Assembly (NCBI RefSeq): GCF_004006535.1
Contig: NZ_RLIH01000008.1
Location: forward strand, 34,925 to 98,924
DNA from: Anaerosphaera multitolerans
Lineage (GTDB): Bacteria; Bacillota; Clostridia; Tissierellales; Peptoniphilaceae
Direction: 5' to 3'
DNA: 64,000 nucleotides
In this document: positions 56,435-64,000 of the stretch, one piece after another
Layout of the letters: each line of letters opens with the position of its first letter
Numbering within the stretch: the first letter of the stretch is position 1
Position numbers and translations under genes: made by a program
Notes under the pieces: model-generated
What the model saw: the letters and a program-made list of their open reading frames with translations, nothing else
Databases searched by the model: none
Told to the model about the DNA's origin: nothing

Positions 56435-57619
56435 TTACTTATTAAATGCTCCGCAGATTGCCTTATATGAATCTTTAACTTTCATCAGTTGATCCACTTC
56501 TATATATTCATCAAGTGTATGAGCTAAATTTTCCAAAGATGGTCCCAAACCGAAGGTCTTAATCTTAGCTTCGCCGGCATAGTGGCTTCCGTTTGTACAG
56601 AAATTATACTGAGTTATAATCGGTTCCTGTCCAATTTCCTTTAATGCATTATAAGCTGTTTGTACAAACTCCTCTTCTTCATCATAAAGCCATCCCGGGA
56701 AGAATCTTTCTCCCTTTATAGTTTCGCCTGTAAAGCATTTTTCTTCGCCTACGGAATAACTTAATTTTGCATCTAATTCAGGATCTTTTGCCATCATTTC
56801 GTCAACTAATTTTTGTATAGGTTCCATTACTGATTCCAAAGTTTCTCCAACTAGTAATCTTCTGTCATAAGTTGCCACGCAGTATTCAGGAACTACCGAT
56901 GCTCCCGGATATGGAGAGGATTTAATATCTACTAATTCTAAAATTCCATCTCCAAGAGTTTCATTGTGAGTTGGTTCTAACTTTCTTATCTCTTGGATTA
57001 TCTCACCGATTTTATATACGGCATTGATTCCCTTTTCAGGATTTGCAGAGTGAGCAGCTTTACCAAATACTTCCAATTTAATTTCAGCTCTACCTCTTTG
57101 GCCTATCTTAAGATTTAACTGAGAAGCCTCGCCTATTACAACTATATCAGGATTTGTGTACTTGCTTATCTCTCTTGCTGCCACACCCTCAAAGCACTCT
57201 TCATGAACTACTCCGGCAACGTATATATCTCCTGCAAAGTCTCCCTTTGTCTCTTCATTAAACTCAGCCGCCGCAACTGCCATAGCTGCTAGAGCACCTT
57301 TCATATCACTGGTTCCACGTCCGTATATTTTCCCGTCATGAATTTCTGCAGCAAATGGAGGGTACTTCCAAACACTTTCATCTGTAACAGGTACTGTATC
57401 CATATGACCGTCAAATAAAATAGCCTTTCCAGGTCTGCTACCCTTAATATGTCCTATAGTATTTCCGTATTTATCAATATGCACATCAGTAAATCCGTTA
57501 TCTTTAAAAAACTTAGTCAATACATCTGATACGCCTTTTTCTTCTCCAGAATAACTTCTCTCTCTAACTAGCGCTTGAGCTAGTTTTACAACTTGACTGT
57601 CAACTGTTTCTCTACTCAT
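56435..57619 (-). CDS. ygeY: YgeY-family M20 metallohydrolase
   Basis: This 394-aa peptidase-fold hydrolase has the M20 metal-binding motifs LFDGHMDTVPV, GRGTSDMKGALAAM, VVHEECFEG and GEASQLNLKIGQRGRAE. YgeY proteins are encoded next to diaminopropionate ammonia-lyase in E. coli and many Clostridia, sometimes in selenium-linked gene sets. The reaction is thought to be amide or carbamoyl hydrolysis but is unproven. The start is the ATG at 57619 after GGAGGAAA; the longer in-frame TTG-type start overlaps the dpaL end and has no site. It begins 14 bp after dpaL. Confidence 0.88.
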   Translation of the reverse strand: MSRETVDSQVVKLAQALVRERSYSGEEKGVSDVLTKFFKDNGFTDVHIDKYGNTIGHIKGSRPGKAILFDGHMDTVPVTDESVWKYPPFAAEIHDGKIYGRGTSDMKGALAAMAVAAAEFNEETKGDFAGDIYVAGVVHEECFEGVAAREISKYTNPDIVVIGEASQLNLKIGQRGRAEIKLEVFGKAAHSANPEKGINAVYKIGEIIQEIRKLEPTHNETLGDGILELVDIKSSPYPGASVVPEYCVATYDRRLLVGETLESVMEPIQKLVDEMMAKDPELDAKLSYSVGEEKCFTGETIKGERFFPGWLYDEEEEFVQTAYNALKEIGQEPIITQYNFCTNGSHYAGEAKIKTFGLGPSLENLAHTLDEYIEVDQLMKVKDSYKAICGAFNK

Positions 57620-57633
57620 AATTTCCTCCTTAA

Positions 57634-58833
57634 TCAATAACTAGGATATCTTCCGTCCCAAACAATTTCTCTATACATTTTATTATCAGTATCGCCTTCA
57701 GTGCTAAATGCTAAAACTACGGAATTTTCATCTAATCCTATTTCTTCTCTAATATCTTTTAAATCCTCATCAGCCATAAGTTTAGATATAACCCCGGAAG
57801 TAACAGCTCCACTCTCACCTGAAATCACTCTATTATCGCCTTTTTCAGGATTTCCTAAAACTCTCATTCCATGTGCCGCATACATTTCATCTACAGAAAG
57901 GAAGTAGGAAGCATAGCTGCTAAGTATTGGCCAACCAATAGTTACAACTTCTCCACATGCAAGTCCTGCCATAATAGTGTCCATATCTCCTGTTACATTG
58001 TGTAACTGTCCATCATCCGCTTTAGCAGTCTTATATACACAATTTGCCTTGTCTGGCTCAACTATTACTATAGTTGGCAAGTCGTCGCTGTATACGTTTG
58101 CAAAAAAGCCCGTAACTGCAGATGCTAAAGAGCCTACGCCGGCTTGTAAAAATATATGTGTCGGTTTCTCCCCAAGTCTACTTAACTGTTCATAGGCTTC
58201 ATTTGCCATAGTCATATAGCCTTGCATTATCCAACGCGGTATATCTTCATAGCCTTCCCATGAAGTATCTTGTACCATTACTCCATTATGTGCATTGGCA
58301 TATTCATTTGCCATTCTTACACATTCATCATAATTTGCATCGTAAACGTCAACATCGCTGTTCTCTCTTCTAATATTTTCCACACGCTCCGCTGCAGTTC
58401 CCCTTGGCATAAATACCTTTGACTTCTGTCCCAGTTGATTTGCAGTCCATGCCAAACCTCTTCCGTGATTTCCATCTGTTGCAGTTACAAAAGTAGTATC
58501 TCCAAGTTTTTCCTTTACTTCTTTTGAAATCATCTTGCTATAGGGTAACTCACTTATATCCACTCCTATTTTATTGGAAATATAATTACCTATTGCAAAA
58601 CTGGCTCCTAAAACTTTAAAAGCATTTAATTCAAATCTATGAGATTCATCTTTTACAAACATATTCTTTATACCTAATTTTTTTGATAAATTTTTCAGTT
58701 CAACTAAGGGCGTTTCTTTATACTGAGGAAAGCTTGAATGAAATCCTTTTACCTTCTCAGCTACGTCTCTATTTAAAAACCCAACATCTGCTTTGGTTTT
58801 TCCTTTTAAACTGGCAATATTTATCTTGTTCAA
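57634..58833 (-). CDS. dpaL: Diaminopropionate ammonia-lyase
   Basis: This 399-aa fold-type II PLP enzyme converts D- or L-2,3-diaminopropionate to pyruvate and two ammonia. The Schiff-base lysine is in ELNAFKVLGAS (near residue 75). TATDGNHGRGLAWTANQLG and MPRGTAAERVENIR follow, then the PLP phosphate-binding QAGVGSLASAVTGF, and the late GDNRVISGESGAVTSGV is also typical. I place the start at the TTG at 58833, eight bases after GGAG; the ATG at 58839 lies only two bases from that site. It is the first gene after a sigma-54 promoter. Confidence 0.92.
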   Translation of the reverse strand: MNKINIASLKGKTKADVGFLNRDVAEKVKGFHSSFPQYKETPLVELKNLSKKLGIKNMFVKDESHRFELNAFKVLGASFAIGNYISNKIGVDISELPYSKMISKEVKEKLGDTTFVTATDGNHGRGLAWTANQLGQKSKVFMPRGTAAERVENIRRENSDVDVYDANYDECVRMANEYANAHNGVMVQDTSWEGYEDIPRWIMQGYMTMANEAYEQLSRLGEKPTHIFLQAGVGSLASAVTGFFANVYSDDLPTIVIVEPDKANCVYKTAKADDGQLHNVTGDMDTIMAGLACGEVVTIGWPILSSYASYFLSVDEMYAAHGMRVLGNPEKGDNRVISGESGAVTSGVISKLMADEDLKDIREEIGLDENSVVLAFSTEGDTDNKMYREIVWDGRYPSY

Positions 58834-58878
58834 AGTCATCACTCCTTTAATTTTTAAATAAGCTTACACTTATATATA

Positions 58879-58896
58879 ATGCAATTTCTATGCCAA
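58879..58896 (-). promoter_or_regulatory. Sigma-54 (-24/-12) promoter of the dpaL operon
   Basis: The minus strand reads TTGGCA-TAGAAA-TTGCAT, matching TGGCAC-N5-TTGCA with one mismatch and exactly ten bases between the invariant GG and GC. Transcription should start near 58868, about 35 bases before the start codon. It lies between dpaL and the sigma-54 activator gene. Confidence 0.88.
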
Positions 58897-58909
58897 CATT
58901 AAAATCAAA

Positions 58910-58941
58910 AACAGAAAGAGCTATTTTAAGCCCTTTCTGTT
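58910..58941 (-). terminator. Terminator of the sigma-54 activator gene
   Basis: Minus-strand 13-bp stem (AACAGAAAGGGCT / AGCTCTTTCTGTT, one G-T pair), six-base loop, then TTTTGATTTT. It separates the activator transcript from the dpaL operon. Confidence 0.85.
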
Positions 58942-58991
58942 AAATAAATTCATTTTATAAATTATTTAATATCCCTTTAATTGCTCAAAAA

Positions 58992-59006
58992 TTATCAGAA
59001 CGATAA
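58992..59006. promoter_or_regulatory. Enhancer-type dyad, copy 1 (TTATC-N5-GATAA)
   Basis: The dyad is centred about 132 bp upstream of the sigma-54 start point and 22 bp (two helical turns) from copy 2. Binding by the adjacent activator is inferred. Confidence 0.65.
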
Positions 59007-59013
59007 TTATTTC

Positions 59014-59028
59014 TTATCATTTTGATAA
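59014..59028. promoter_or_regulatory. Enhancer-type dyad, copy 2 (TTATC-N5-GATAA)
   Basis: Centred about 154 bp upstream of the start point, on the same DNA face as copy 1. Confidence 0.65.
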
Positions 59029-59086
59029 TTATTTAAATTTTTTCTTGTAAACCTTTAATTTCACAGTCTTTAACCTTGAAATATTT

Positions 59087-59101
59087 TTATCAAAATGATA
59101 A
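59087..59101. promoter_or_regulatory. Enhancer-type dyad, copy 3 (TTATC-N5-GATAA)
   Basis: Centred about 227 bp upstream and overlapping the last codons of the activator gene. It is 73 bp (seven turns) from copy 2. Confidence 0.55.
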
Positions 59102-60832
59102 TTCTTCTATTTCATACTGCTTTATCTTTCTATACAAAGTTGCTACACCAATGCCCAAACTTTCAGCTACGATTTTTTTAGCCTCTGTAGTTTTTCCATA
59201 CTTACTAAGCGCCTTTATTATTTCATCTTTTTCCAACTGACAAAGGGTTTTTATCTCTTCATCGCCTACAATATTCTTATTTACCAATATATCTCTAGGC
59301 ACTGTATCCAAAGTCAGTCTTCCATCTTGTCCCATCATATTTATCATAAATTCAATAGCATTTTCTAATTCTCGAACATTTCCTGGCCAATTATAGTTAA
59401 GCAGTGCATCCATAACTTCATCGTCAATTCCCTTATAATTTTTTCCAAACAACTTAGTATATCTCTCTACAAATAATAAGGTTAAATCCACAATATCAGC
59501 CTTTCGCTCTCTAAGAGGCCTAGCCTCAATAGGAATTACATTTAGCCTATAGTAGAGGTCCTCTCTAAATCTACCCTCTTTAATCATTTTAGACAAATCT
59601 TTATTAGTTGCCGCAATAACTCTAATATCTAAAGGAATTTCCTTGTTTGAACCCAATCTTGTTACAACTCTATTTTCCAATACCCTTAAAATTTTCGACT
59701 GCAAATAAATAGGCATATCACCTATTTCATCTAAAAATATAACTCCGCTATTAGCTAGTTCAAATTTTCCGATTTTCCCTCTAGAGTCAGCTCCTGTAAA
59801 GGCTCCTCTTGTATATCCAAACAATTCACTTTCCAAAAGCGTTTCAGGAATAGCCGCACAATTTATTGAAATAAACCTGTTATTAGCCCTGTCGCTATTT
59901 TGCCATATGGAAGTTGCTATTAGCTCCTTACCCGTTCCACTTTCTCCGGTGATTAAAACCGTTGAATTGGATTTGGAAATTTGAGCTATTCTATCCAGTA
60001 AGTTTTTAGTTACTTCGCTGGAGCCAATAATGTCACTTCTACTAATAGTTGAAGTCATATCGTAAAGTTCGGATTTTACCTTTCTAATTCCTTCAAAAAG
60101 CAATATCTTATTAAATTTTTCATTGTCCACATTGACAATTTCACCTACTACATACCTTCTATGTCCATTTACCTCTATAAAATACTCACTTCCGGAACCG
60201 ACTTTATCCCCCGGCGTTGAATAATTTATTTTCAGCCCTATGCTATTTTCATCCAGACCTATTTGGTTTTCAGCACTCTTATTAATAAAGCTAATCACAT
60301 TGTTGGAATCTAAAACTATTACAGCTTCCTGTAGATAACTTATTATGGTCTTCAGCGTTCCCATATAGGAGAGATTTTCCTCTTCCTGGTAGTAGTTAAC
60401 CATAACTGCTGAAATAAAATTTGTAATTTGGCGCACAAAATCCAAATAATTTTCAAGATTATTTTCAAGTAAAGACCTTGACATATCGTCAAGACCTATT
60501 AACCCTAAAACTCCAATTACCTCATCTTCAATAAATATCGGAGTTGTAACTTCAAAGGTTTCAATACAATTATCTCTATCGGGACAATTTGCACATAGTT
60601 CATTTTCACCGGGATTAGTAATTACTATTAACTCCTTAGTTTCCATTACATGTTTGTTAACATATCCCTTATCAGACATATCAACACCGATTTTATCCTT
60701 GTAATAGCCCGTTCCCGCTATTCTCTTTAAATCTCTATCTACAACCTCTACTTCAACATTTGCTATTTTTGAAACAGCATCTGCATAATTTTGTATTTCA
60801 TCGGCTACTAATCTAAGATCGTATTTATGCAT
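59090..60832 (-). CDS. Sigma-54-dependent transcriptional activator (sensor-PAS-AAA+-HTH)
   Basis: This 580-aa enhancer-binding protein has four parts. The N-terminal sensor region (about 1-145) has a cysteine set C80, C83, C89 (ELCANCPDRDNC). A PAS domain follows (about 160-250). The AAA+ domain (about 265-505) has Walker A GESGTGKE (296-303), GAFTGA (343-348) for sigma-54 contact, and Walker B GVIFLDEIGDM. The C-terminal Fis-type HTH is at about 535-575. The intact GAFTGA loop means it should activate sigma-54 promoters. It lies just upstream of the dpaL operon, whose promoter is of that type, and probably senses a substrate or redox state. It ends in its own terminator. Confidence 0.94.
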   Translation of the reverse strand: MHKYDLRLVADEIQNYADAVSKIANVEVEVVDRDLKRIAGTGYYKDKIGVDMSDKGYVNKHVMETKELIVITNPGENELCANCPDRDNCIETFEVTTPIFIEDEVIGVLGLIGLDDMSRSLLENNLENYLDFVRQITNFISAVMVNYYQEEENLSYMGTLKTIISYLQEAVIVLDSNNVISFINKSAENQIGLDENSIGLKINYSTPGDKVGSGSEYFIEVNGHRRYVVGEIVNVDNEKFNKILLFEGIRKVKSELYDMTSTISRSDIIGSSEVTKNLLDRIAQISKSNSTVLITGESGTGKELIATSIWQNSDRANNRFISINCAAIPETLLESELFGYTRGAFTGADSRGKIGKFELANSGVIFLDEIGDMPIYLQSKILRVLENRVVTRLGSNKEIPLDIRVIAATNKDLSKMIKEGRFREDLYYRLNVIPIEARPLRERKADIVDLTLLFVERYTKLFGKNYKGIDDEVMDALLNYNWPGNVRELENAIEFMINMMGQDGRLTLDTVPRDILVNKNIVGDEEIKTLCQLEKDEIIKALSKYGKTTEAKKIVAESLGIGVATLYRKIKQYEIEELSF

Positions 60833-60890
60833 ACAATCACCTTTCTCATACTTCTATAACCATTAAATAAAGTCATTGTTTTAATAGCAA

Positions 60891-61379
60891 TTACTTCCTT
60901 TCAACACTTTTTTTACTTATAAAATAGGTAATTCCTATAATTAAGCTTAAAAATAAAACATTTAAAATAAAACTTTCATTTCTTTCTGTCTTTGTCTCCA
61001 CATTAATATTATTACCCTGTTTACTAATACTATATACATCATGGTACATTCCATTAGTGATGAGAGAAGTATACTTTTTACTTAAGTCAACATTAGCCGT
61101 AAAATTTTCCAAACGATATCTATTTAAAAATATACTTTTAGAATACTCCACAATTATATTTCTTCCATTATGCTCATAAATAAGTATATAGGAGTTATTT
61201 AGTTTTTCTTTTTTTAACAGTTTAATTCCATTTGATATGGAGACTTCCTTTGCAATAATTTTTTCACTTTCTCCCTGTAAACTCTTCTCTGAAATTGTAT
61301 ATATTCTATATCCTTCGAATATAAATACCGTTAAAATTATAACCACCAAAGCACTTATGACTAGTTTTACTTTATCCAT
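60891..61379 (-). CDS. Hypothetical membrane protein with two helices
   Basis: This 162-aa protein has an N-terminal helix (about residues 5-25) and a C-terminal helix (about 138-155) around an extracytoplasmic domain of about 110 residues rich in Asn, Ser and charged residues. I do not recognise the family. It is 55 bp downstream of another small membrane protein gene on the same strand and 58 bp upstream of the sigma-54 activator gene, so the three could share a transcript. Confidence 0.65.
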   Translation of the reverse strand: MDKVKLVISALVVIILTVFIFEGYRIYTISEKSLQGESEKIIAKEVSISNGIKLLKKEKLNNSYILIYEHNGRNIIVEYSKSIFLNRYRLENFTANVDLSKKYTSLITNGMYHDVYSISKQGNNINVETKTERNESFILNVLFLSLIIGITYFISKKSVERK

Positions 61380-61434
61380 TTATCCTCCAAAACTTCTACT
61401 TATCTAACCTTATAGGAGTATTGTTAGTATATAA

Positions 61435-61851
61435 TTAATAATTAATATAACTTTTATCAAAAAAATACCCACAAGTTCCTTTAAAAAGAACTTCTCCATC
61501 TTTTTCAACTGCTATTATATTAGTATTTTCACTTAGTAAAGCTTTTGAGATGGTCTTTTCATATTGATAAAAATTACGTAGTCTTACAACATCTACTACA
61601 GTTACCAAACTAAAAATTAAAATAGCCAACATAAAAACCTTGTTTAAATATTTCCTATTTCTCATTTTAAGAATTAAAATTAAATATATAATTAATCCCA
61701 TCCAAGGAAAAAGAAACATCAAGCTACTTTGCAATATTGGATACAACCCAAAATCTATAGTATATACAAAATGTCCGTTAACTATATAGGAAACTACTCC
61801 TAAAATAAATAACGCTGCAAATATTATACTAACCATATGCTTTTTTAACAT
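61435..61851 (-). CDS. Hypothetical membrane protein with three helices
   Basis: This 138-aa protein has three hydrophobic helices (about residues 8-25, 40-60 and 70-90 from the ATG at 61851) and a C-terminal tail of about 45 residues with NTNIIAVEKDGEVLFKGTC. I do not recognise the family. A GTG at 61860 is an alternative start; neither has a strong Shine-Dalgarno site. It is paired with the two-helix protein downstream. Confidence 0.6.
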   Translation of the reverse strand: MLKKHMVSIIFAALFILGVVSYIVNGHFVYTIDFGLYPILQSSLMFLFPWMGLIIYLILILKMRNRKYLNKVFMLAILIFSLVTVVDVVRLRNFYQYEKTISKALLSENTNIIAVEKDGEVLFKGTCGYFFDKSYINY

Positions 61852-61935
61852 AATTTTCACTCATTTCTACATTTAAAATAACACATTAACTTTAATACCA
61901 ATTTTATGTGAAGTTACTTATATTGATTTTTTTAA

Positions 61936-62697
61936 TTAAGTTTCCTCTCCTATAATTATAGTAGTATTTTCTATAGTTACTTGATTCCCACAGTATTTCT
62001 CATTGCTACAATGAACATATACCCTAACTTCATTTTCATCACATTTTATAAATTCAATTTCCTGTTCTCTATTTTTTAAATATACCTTAATACTATCGGT
62101 CCCTACTATGCCATCACGAAAGATATTTAATATCAACCTAAAATCTTCATTGGTAAATTTGCCCTTTATTAATATTTTATAAATGTCAGTAATTCCATTA
62201 TCCCTACTATTTGGAACCATGTACTGAGTCATAGCCTCTCTTGATTTTTCATCTTTCATCTGTTGGAGTCCCATTTGAAAGGGAAAACCTTGAAAAATAT
62301 TAAAATAGCTGTTTATCCAAGGCATAGTTCTTGTAAAAAGATTAAAAAACCACTTGAATTTCATATATTCTGGTTTTGTCATTTTCACTTTTCTTCTGGA
62401 AAGTATCTCATAGGATTTATTAATATCTTCTACATCAAGCATTAAACAAACTAACCCTCTATGTCCTTTATTATAGAGATTGACCCATTCTTTAAGCCAT
62501 CCTCCGCCCTTTTTCTTTAAAAGATTTACACATTCAAAATATTCATTCCCAACCCAGATATTAGATGCTTTAAAACCTTTCGTTCCCTTACCCCATGTGG
62601 GTTCATAGAGCAATCCCGACTCTCTTATCTTTGATATTACCTCTTCATCTTTTTGATACTTTGAATCTATATGTAAAACCAAGTGATCTATCTTCAT
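61936..62697 (-). CDS. Glyoxalase/VOC-like protein
   Basis: This 253-aa protein starts KIDHLVLHID and contains GLVCLMLDVEDINKSYEIL, which fit paired beta-alpha-beta-beta-beta modules of the vicinal oxygen chelate (glyoxalase-like) fold. The substrate and metal ligands cannot be assigned with confidence. The cysteine-rich tail (HCSNEKYCGN) is unusual. It stands alone, about 80 bp from the next gene on the same strand. Confidence 0.65.
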   Translation of the reverse strand: MKIDHLVLHIDSKYQKDEEVISKIRESGLLYEPTWGKGTKGFKASNIWVGNEYFECVNLLKKKGGGWLKEWVNLYNKGHRGLVCLMLDVEDINKSYEILSRRKVKMTKPEYMKFKWFFNLFTRTMPWINSYFNIFQGFPFQMGLQQMKDEKSREAMTQYMVPNSRDNGITDIYKILIKGKFTNEDFRLILNIFRDGIVGTDSIKVYLKNREQEIEFIKCDENEVRVYVHCSNEKYCGNQVTIENTTIIIGEET

Positions 62698-62873
62698 TTT
62701 AATCTTTCCCTCTCATTAAAATATATATAAATTTTAACATATCCACACTTCATTTTCTATTAAACAATTGGCGTTTAAAGCATCTGATACTTGGGAAATA
62801 TGGGTTTATAGTAGTCATATAGGGTAAATATAAAATCACACTAACTGTTTTTATAATTGAAAGGAGTTATAAA

Positions 62874-63923
62874 TTGAAAAGCAAAATTATTTCCATGGAG
62901 CCTGTAAATTTAAGAATACCTGTTAAGTCTCCTTTTATAATCGGAGTTCATCATCTTGATTACTATCCAGAAGGCAACGAAAAAATGGAACCTACTTACT
63001 ATATTGAAGGAAGAGAAATTGGAAAAGATTTAGATCCCAAGTCCCCTTGGAGAATGTATCACGGTACTACGGTTCCCGGATTTCCCAGTCATCCCCATAG
63101 AGGATTTGAAACTGTTACTATTGTTGAAAAGGGATTTGTAGACCACTCTGACAGTTTCGGCTTAAACGGCCGCTACGGTAACGGAGATGTTCAGTGGCTC
63201 ACTGCAGGAAGTGGAATCCAACACTGTGAAATGTTTCCTCTAATAAATCAAAATAGTGAAAACACTTTGGAATTATTCCAACTTTGGTTAAATTTACCTA
63301 AAGAAAACAAGTTGGTCCAGCCTTACTATAATATGCTTTGGAGTGAAGATATTCCCATTATTGAAGAAAAAGATGAAAAAGGGAAATCCTTTAGGGTTAA
63401 AGTAATTGCAGGAGATTACAAAACCAAAAAAGCATTACCTCCAAATCCGGACTCCTGGGCAGCTGAAAAGCAAAATCATGTTGTAATTTGGATAATTGAA
63501 CTTGACTCGAATGCTGAATTTGTTTTAAGACCTACTACTGAAAGTGCAAGTAGAATGATTTACTATTATAAGGGCGATATAATTTCAATTGAATCGGAAA
63601 CTATAGCTTCAGGAAATGCCGTGGAACTTGTCTCAGACGAGGAAATTAAAATTCTAAATGGAGTTGCCCCAAGTAAAATTTTACTTCTCGAGGGAGAACC
63701 TATTAATGAACCCATATCCACCTATGGACCTTTTGTTATGAATACAAAAGAAGAAATAATGCAGGCCTTTAACGATTATCTACTTACGCAGTTTGGAGGT
63801 TGGCCTTGGCCTACTAACGCACCTTTAAACCCCATTGACTCAGAAAGATTTGCCAAATACCCAAATAAAACTGAATATCCAAAAAAAAACAAACTACCTG
63901 ATGTAGTTTGTTCAGGCTGTTGA
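62874..63923 (+). CDS. Pirin-family cupin protein
   Basis: This 349-aa protein has the pirin N-terminal cupin with PSHPHRGFETVTIVEKGFVDH and GDVQWLTAGSGIQHCEMFP, which holds the metal-binding histidines and glutamate. A C-terminal cupin-like domain follows. Bacterial pirins include quercetin dioxygenases and regulatory proteins; the role here is unknown. It is longer than most (about 230-300 aa), with an extended C-terminus ending in VVCSGC. The start is a TTG at 62874, seven bases after GGAG. Two hairpins follow at the end, one of them a terminator. Confidence 0.88.
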   Translation: MKSKIISMEPVNLRIPVKSPFIIGVHHLDYYPEGNEKMEPTYYIEGREIGKDLDPKSPWRMYHGTTVPGFPSHPHRGFETVTIVEKGFVDHSDSFGLNGRYGNGDVQWLTAGSGIQHCEMFPLINQNSENTLELFQLWLNLPKENKLVQPYYNMLWSEDIPIIEEKDEKGKSFRVKVIAGDYKTKKALPPNPDSWAAEKQNHVVIWIIELDSNAEFVLRPTTESASRMIYYYKGDIISIESETIASGNAVELVSDEEIKILNGVAPSKILLLEGEPINEPISTYGPFVMNTKEEIMQAFNDYLLTQFGGWPWPTNAPLNPIDSERFAKYPNKTEYPKKNKLPDVVCSGC

Positions 63924-63942
63924 CAATGAAATGTCAACAGCC
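63915..63942 (+). terminator. Terminator of the pirin gene
   Basis: 11-bp perfect stem GGCTGTTGACA / TGTCAACAGCC with a six-base loop, followed by TTTT. It overlaps the pirin stop codon. A second perfect 10-bp dyad (AACAAACTAC / GTAGTTTGTT) lies directly before it, inside the last codons. Confidence 0.88.
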
Positions 63943-63977
63943 TTTTAAAATTGGTAAATATATTGTGGGTGATAAAA

Positions 63978-64000
63978 ATGATGGGTAAAAAAGATAAAAT
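63978..64000 (+). CDS. Possible start of a gene cut by the window edge
   Basis: Two adjacent ATG codons (63978 and 63981) in one frame follow GTGGGTG and continue with GKKDK codons to the edge. Too little is visible to identify it. Confidence 0.3.

Noticed and set aside
1..64000. CRISPR array, insertion sequence, prophage or tRNA genes
   Set aside because: I saw no regularly spaced repeats, transposase or phage genes, or cloverleaf-type sequences; visible repeats are short operator-like or terminator dyads.

Overview
The window is AT-rich, gene-dense chromosomal DNA from a low-GC, amino-acid-fermenting anaerobic Firmicute, most likely from Clostridia/Tissierellia. The evidence is purine-rich Shine-Dalgarno sites, frequent TTG starts, addB-addA, a T-box leader, a butyryl-CoA dehydrogenase/Etf operon, a one-iron superoxide reductase and a 2,4-diaminopentanoate dehydrogenase-like gene. 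The lineage is inferred from gene content only. Most genes lie on the minus strand. I see no tRNA, rRNA, CRISPR array, insertion sequence or prophage.

Layout. 1-6.5 kb: rluA-type pseudouridine synthase-addB-addA, with addA running off the left edge. 7.0-9.8 kb: a short MltG/YceG-like protein, trxB and a DUF2207-like membrane protein. 9.8-11.4 kb: XRE regulator-DUF3169-SpoIIM-like operon behind a consensus promoter that carries a palindrome. 11.7-16.8 kb: M20 amidohydrolase, type 2 IPP isomerase, yvcK, rapZ and murB. 17.0-28.6 kb: a ten-gene leucine/isoleucine/valine operon (leuA-leuC-leuD-leuB-ABC ATPase-ilvB-ilvN-ilvC-ilvD-ilvE) under a T-box leader with a probable Leu CUC specifier. 28.7-32.3 kb: a nuclease-helicase fusion and a MATE transporter. 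32.4-35.4 kb: bcd-etfB-etfA with a Rex-like palindrome at the promoter. 35.5-39.2 kb: pgi, a PAS-PP2C phosphatase and a THUMP methyltransferase. 39.3-43.1 kb: a MacAB-like export operon. 43.4-47 kb: superoxide reductase, a VTT membrane protein, an SLH-domain surface protein and ThpR. 47.1-53.2 kb: an XRE fragment, a small membrane protein, a diaminopentanoate dehydrogenase-like gene, a purine permease and an M16C peptidase. 53.3-60.8 kb: a catabolic operon (dpaL-ygeY-D-aminoacylase-Na+ symporter) next to a sigma-54 activator gene. 60.9-64 kb: two unknown membrane proteins, a glyoxalase-like protein and a pirin.

The best candidate for a little-described system is the 53-61 kb locus. A clear -24/-12 promoter (58879-58896) sits before dpaL. 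Three copies of the dyad TTATC-N5-GATAA lie 130-230 bp upstream, where an enhancer-binding protein would bind, and the adjacent gene encodes such a protein with an intact GAFTGA loop. Together the enzymes suggest inducible uptake and deacylation of acylated or D-configured amino acids, including 2,3-diaminopropionate, ending in pyruvate and ammonia. Other notable items are the nuclease-XPD helicase fusion, an ABC ATPase without a permease inside the leu-ilv operon, an AddB without a Walker A motif, and two possible small structured RNAs (about 6825-6925 and 16870-16935).
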